Source: Bacteroidota bacterium
GTDB lineage: Bacteria > Bacteroidota > Bacteroidia > Flavobacteriales > Flavobacteriaceae
Length of the DNA stretch: 6,098 bases
Direction: 5' to 3'
NCBI GenBank assembly: GCA_009937085.1
Contig: JAACDD010000155.1
Location: forward strand, 1-6,098
The position numbers and the translations under genes are program-made. The first letter of the stretch is position 1; each line of letters begins with the position of its first letter. Shown here piece by piece: positions 5,944-6,098 of this stretch. Under the pieces are notes generated by a model. It saw nothing but the letters and a program-made list of their open reading frames with translations, ran no database searches and was not told the origin of the DNA.

Positions 5944-6098
5944 GAGGAAATATTGTTAAGTCTTTTATATTTGTTCTTGTATTCACTGGCAGATATTCCT
6001 TTTACAGACTTAAAAACTCGGTTGAAACTCGAAAACGAGTTAAAACCAGTGTCATGACAAATTTGTGAAATAGATTTTCGACTGTTAATAATCATTTG
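5940..6098 (-). CDS. AraC-family transcriptional regulator, C-terminal fragment
   Basis: Reading the minus strand from 6098 gives 52 residues in one open frame, ending with TAG at 5942-5940; the start lies beyond the right edge. The fragment is the second helix-turn-helix of an AraC/XylS DNA-binding domain. ISQICHDTGF is the first helix plus turn, NSFSSFNRVFK the recognition helix, and KGISASEYKNKYK the family signature tail (usual form G-x-S/T-P-x-E/Q-Y-R, here with Ala for Pro). The sensor domain is not visible. The last 4 bases overlap the symporter stop codon on the other strand, so the genes are convergent with no spacer. Regulation of the adjacent sugar operon is a reasonable inference from AraC-family habits and position, not something the sequence proves. 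Confidence 0.88.
   Translation of the reverse strand, partial: QMIINSRKSISQICHDTGFNSFSSFNRVFKSVKGISASEYKNKYKRLNNISS

Noticed and set aside
6026..6041. Palindrome AACTCG-AAAA-CGAGTT as a terminator of the symporter transcript
   Set aside because: The stem is only 6 pairs, no T run follows on either strand, and it lies inside the conserved recognition-helix region of the AraC frame, so coding constraint or chance explains it.
1..6098. CRISPR arrays, tRNA or rRNA genes, insertion sequences, attachment sites
   Set aside because: No repeated spacer structure, tRNA-like cloverleaf, transposase motif or flanking repeats were found while reading; the window is almost fully occupied by the listed genes.

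Overview
The window looks like a marine or environmental Bacteroidetes (Flavobacteriia-type) chromosome. The evidence is an AT-rich composition, start codons mostly preceded by A/T-rich sequence rather than a Shine-Dalgarno motif, and a secreted protein with a C-terminal type IX secretion (Por) sorting domain of the kind restricted to this phylum. It reads as the edge of a polysaccharide or sugar utilisation region. No gene-free stretch exceeds 300 bases; the longest gap is 93 bases.

Left part (1-1037): the 3' end of a secreted beta-sandwich protein is followed 11 bases later by a small complete protein with signal peptide, jelly-roll-like domain and type IX sorting tail. Both look like carbohydrate-binding or surface proteins. 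A strong intrinsic-terminator-like hairpin at 1061-1094 closes this unit.

Middle and right part (1111-5943): a Dabb-family alpha-beta barrel gene, then after a 93-base gap four tightly packed genes (gaps of 6, 1 and 11 bases). They encode a mandelate-racemase-subgroup enolase-superfamily enzyme, an NAD(P)-dependent aldehyde dehydrogenase, an HpcH/HpaI class II pyruvate aldolase and a RhaT-family sugar-proton symporter. Together they fit a non-phosphorylative route: a sugar or sugar acid enters through RhaT, the acid is converted to a 2-keto-3-deoxy acid, the aldolase releases pyruvate and an aldehyde, and the dehydrogenase oxidises that aldehyde (or, alternatively, the starting sugar). No kinase is seen. 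The sugar dehydrogenase and lactonase needed to start from a free aldose are not in the window.

Right edge (5940-6098, minus strand): the C-terminal end of an AraC-family regulator, convergent with the symporter and overlapping its stop codon by 4 bases. It is the obvious candidate regulator. The substrate cannot be fixed from sequence alone. RhaT favours a 6-deoxyhexose such as L-rhamnose or L-fucose, while the enolase-superfamily protein resembles, from memory, galactarolactone cycloisomerase-type enzymes, which points to uronic or aldaric acids or an anhydrosugar acid.
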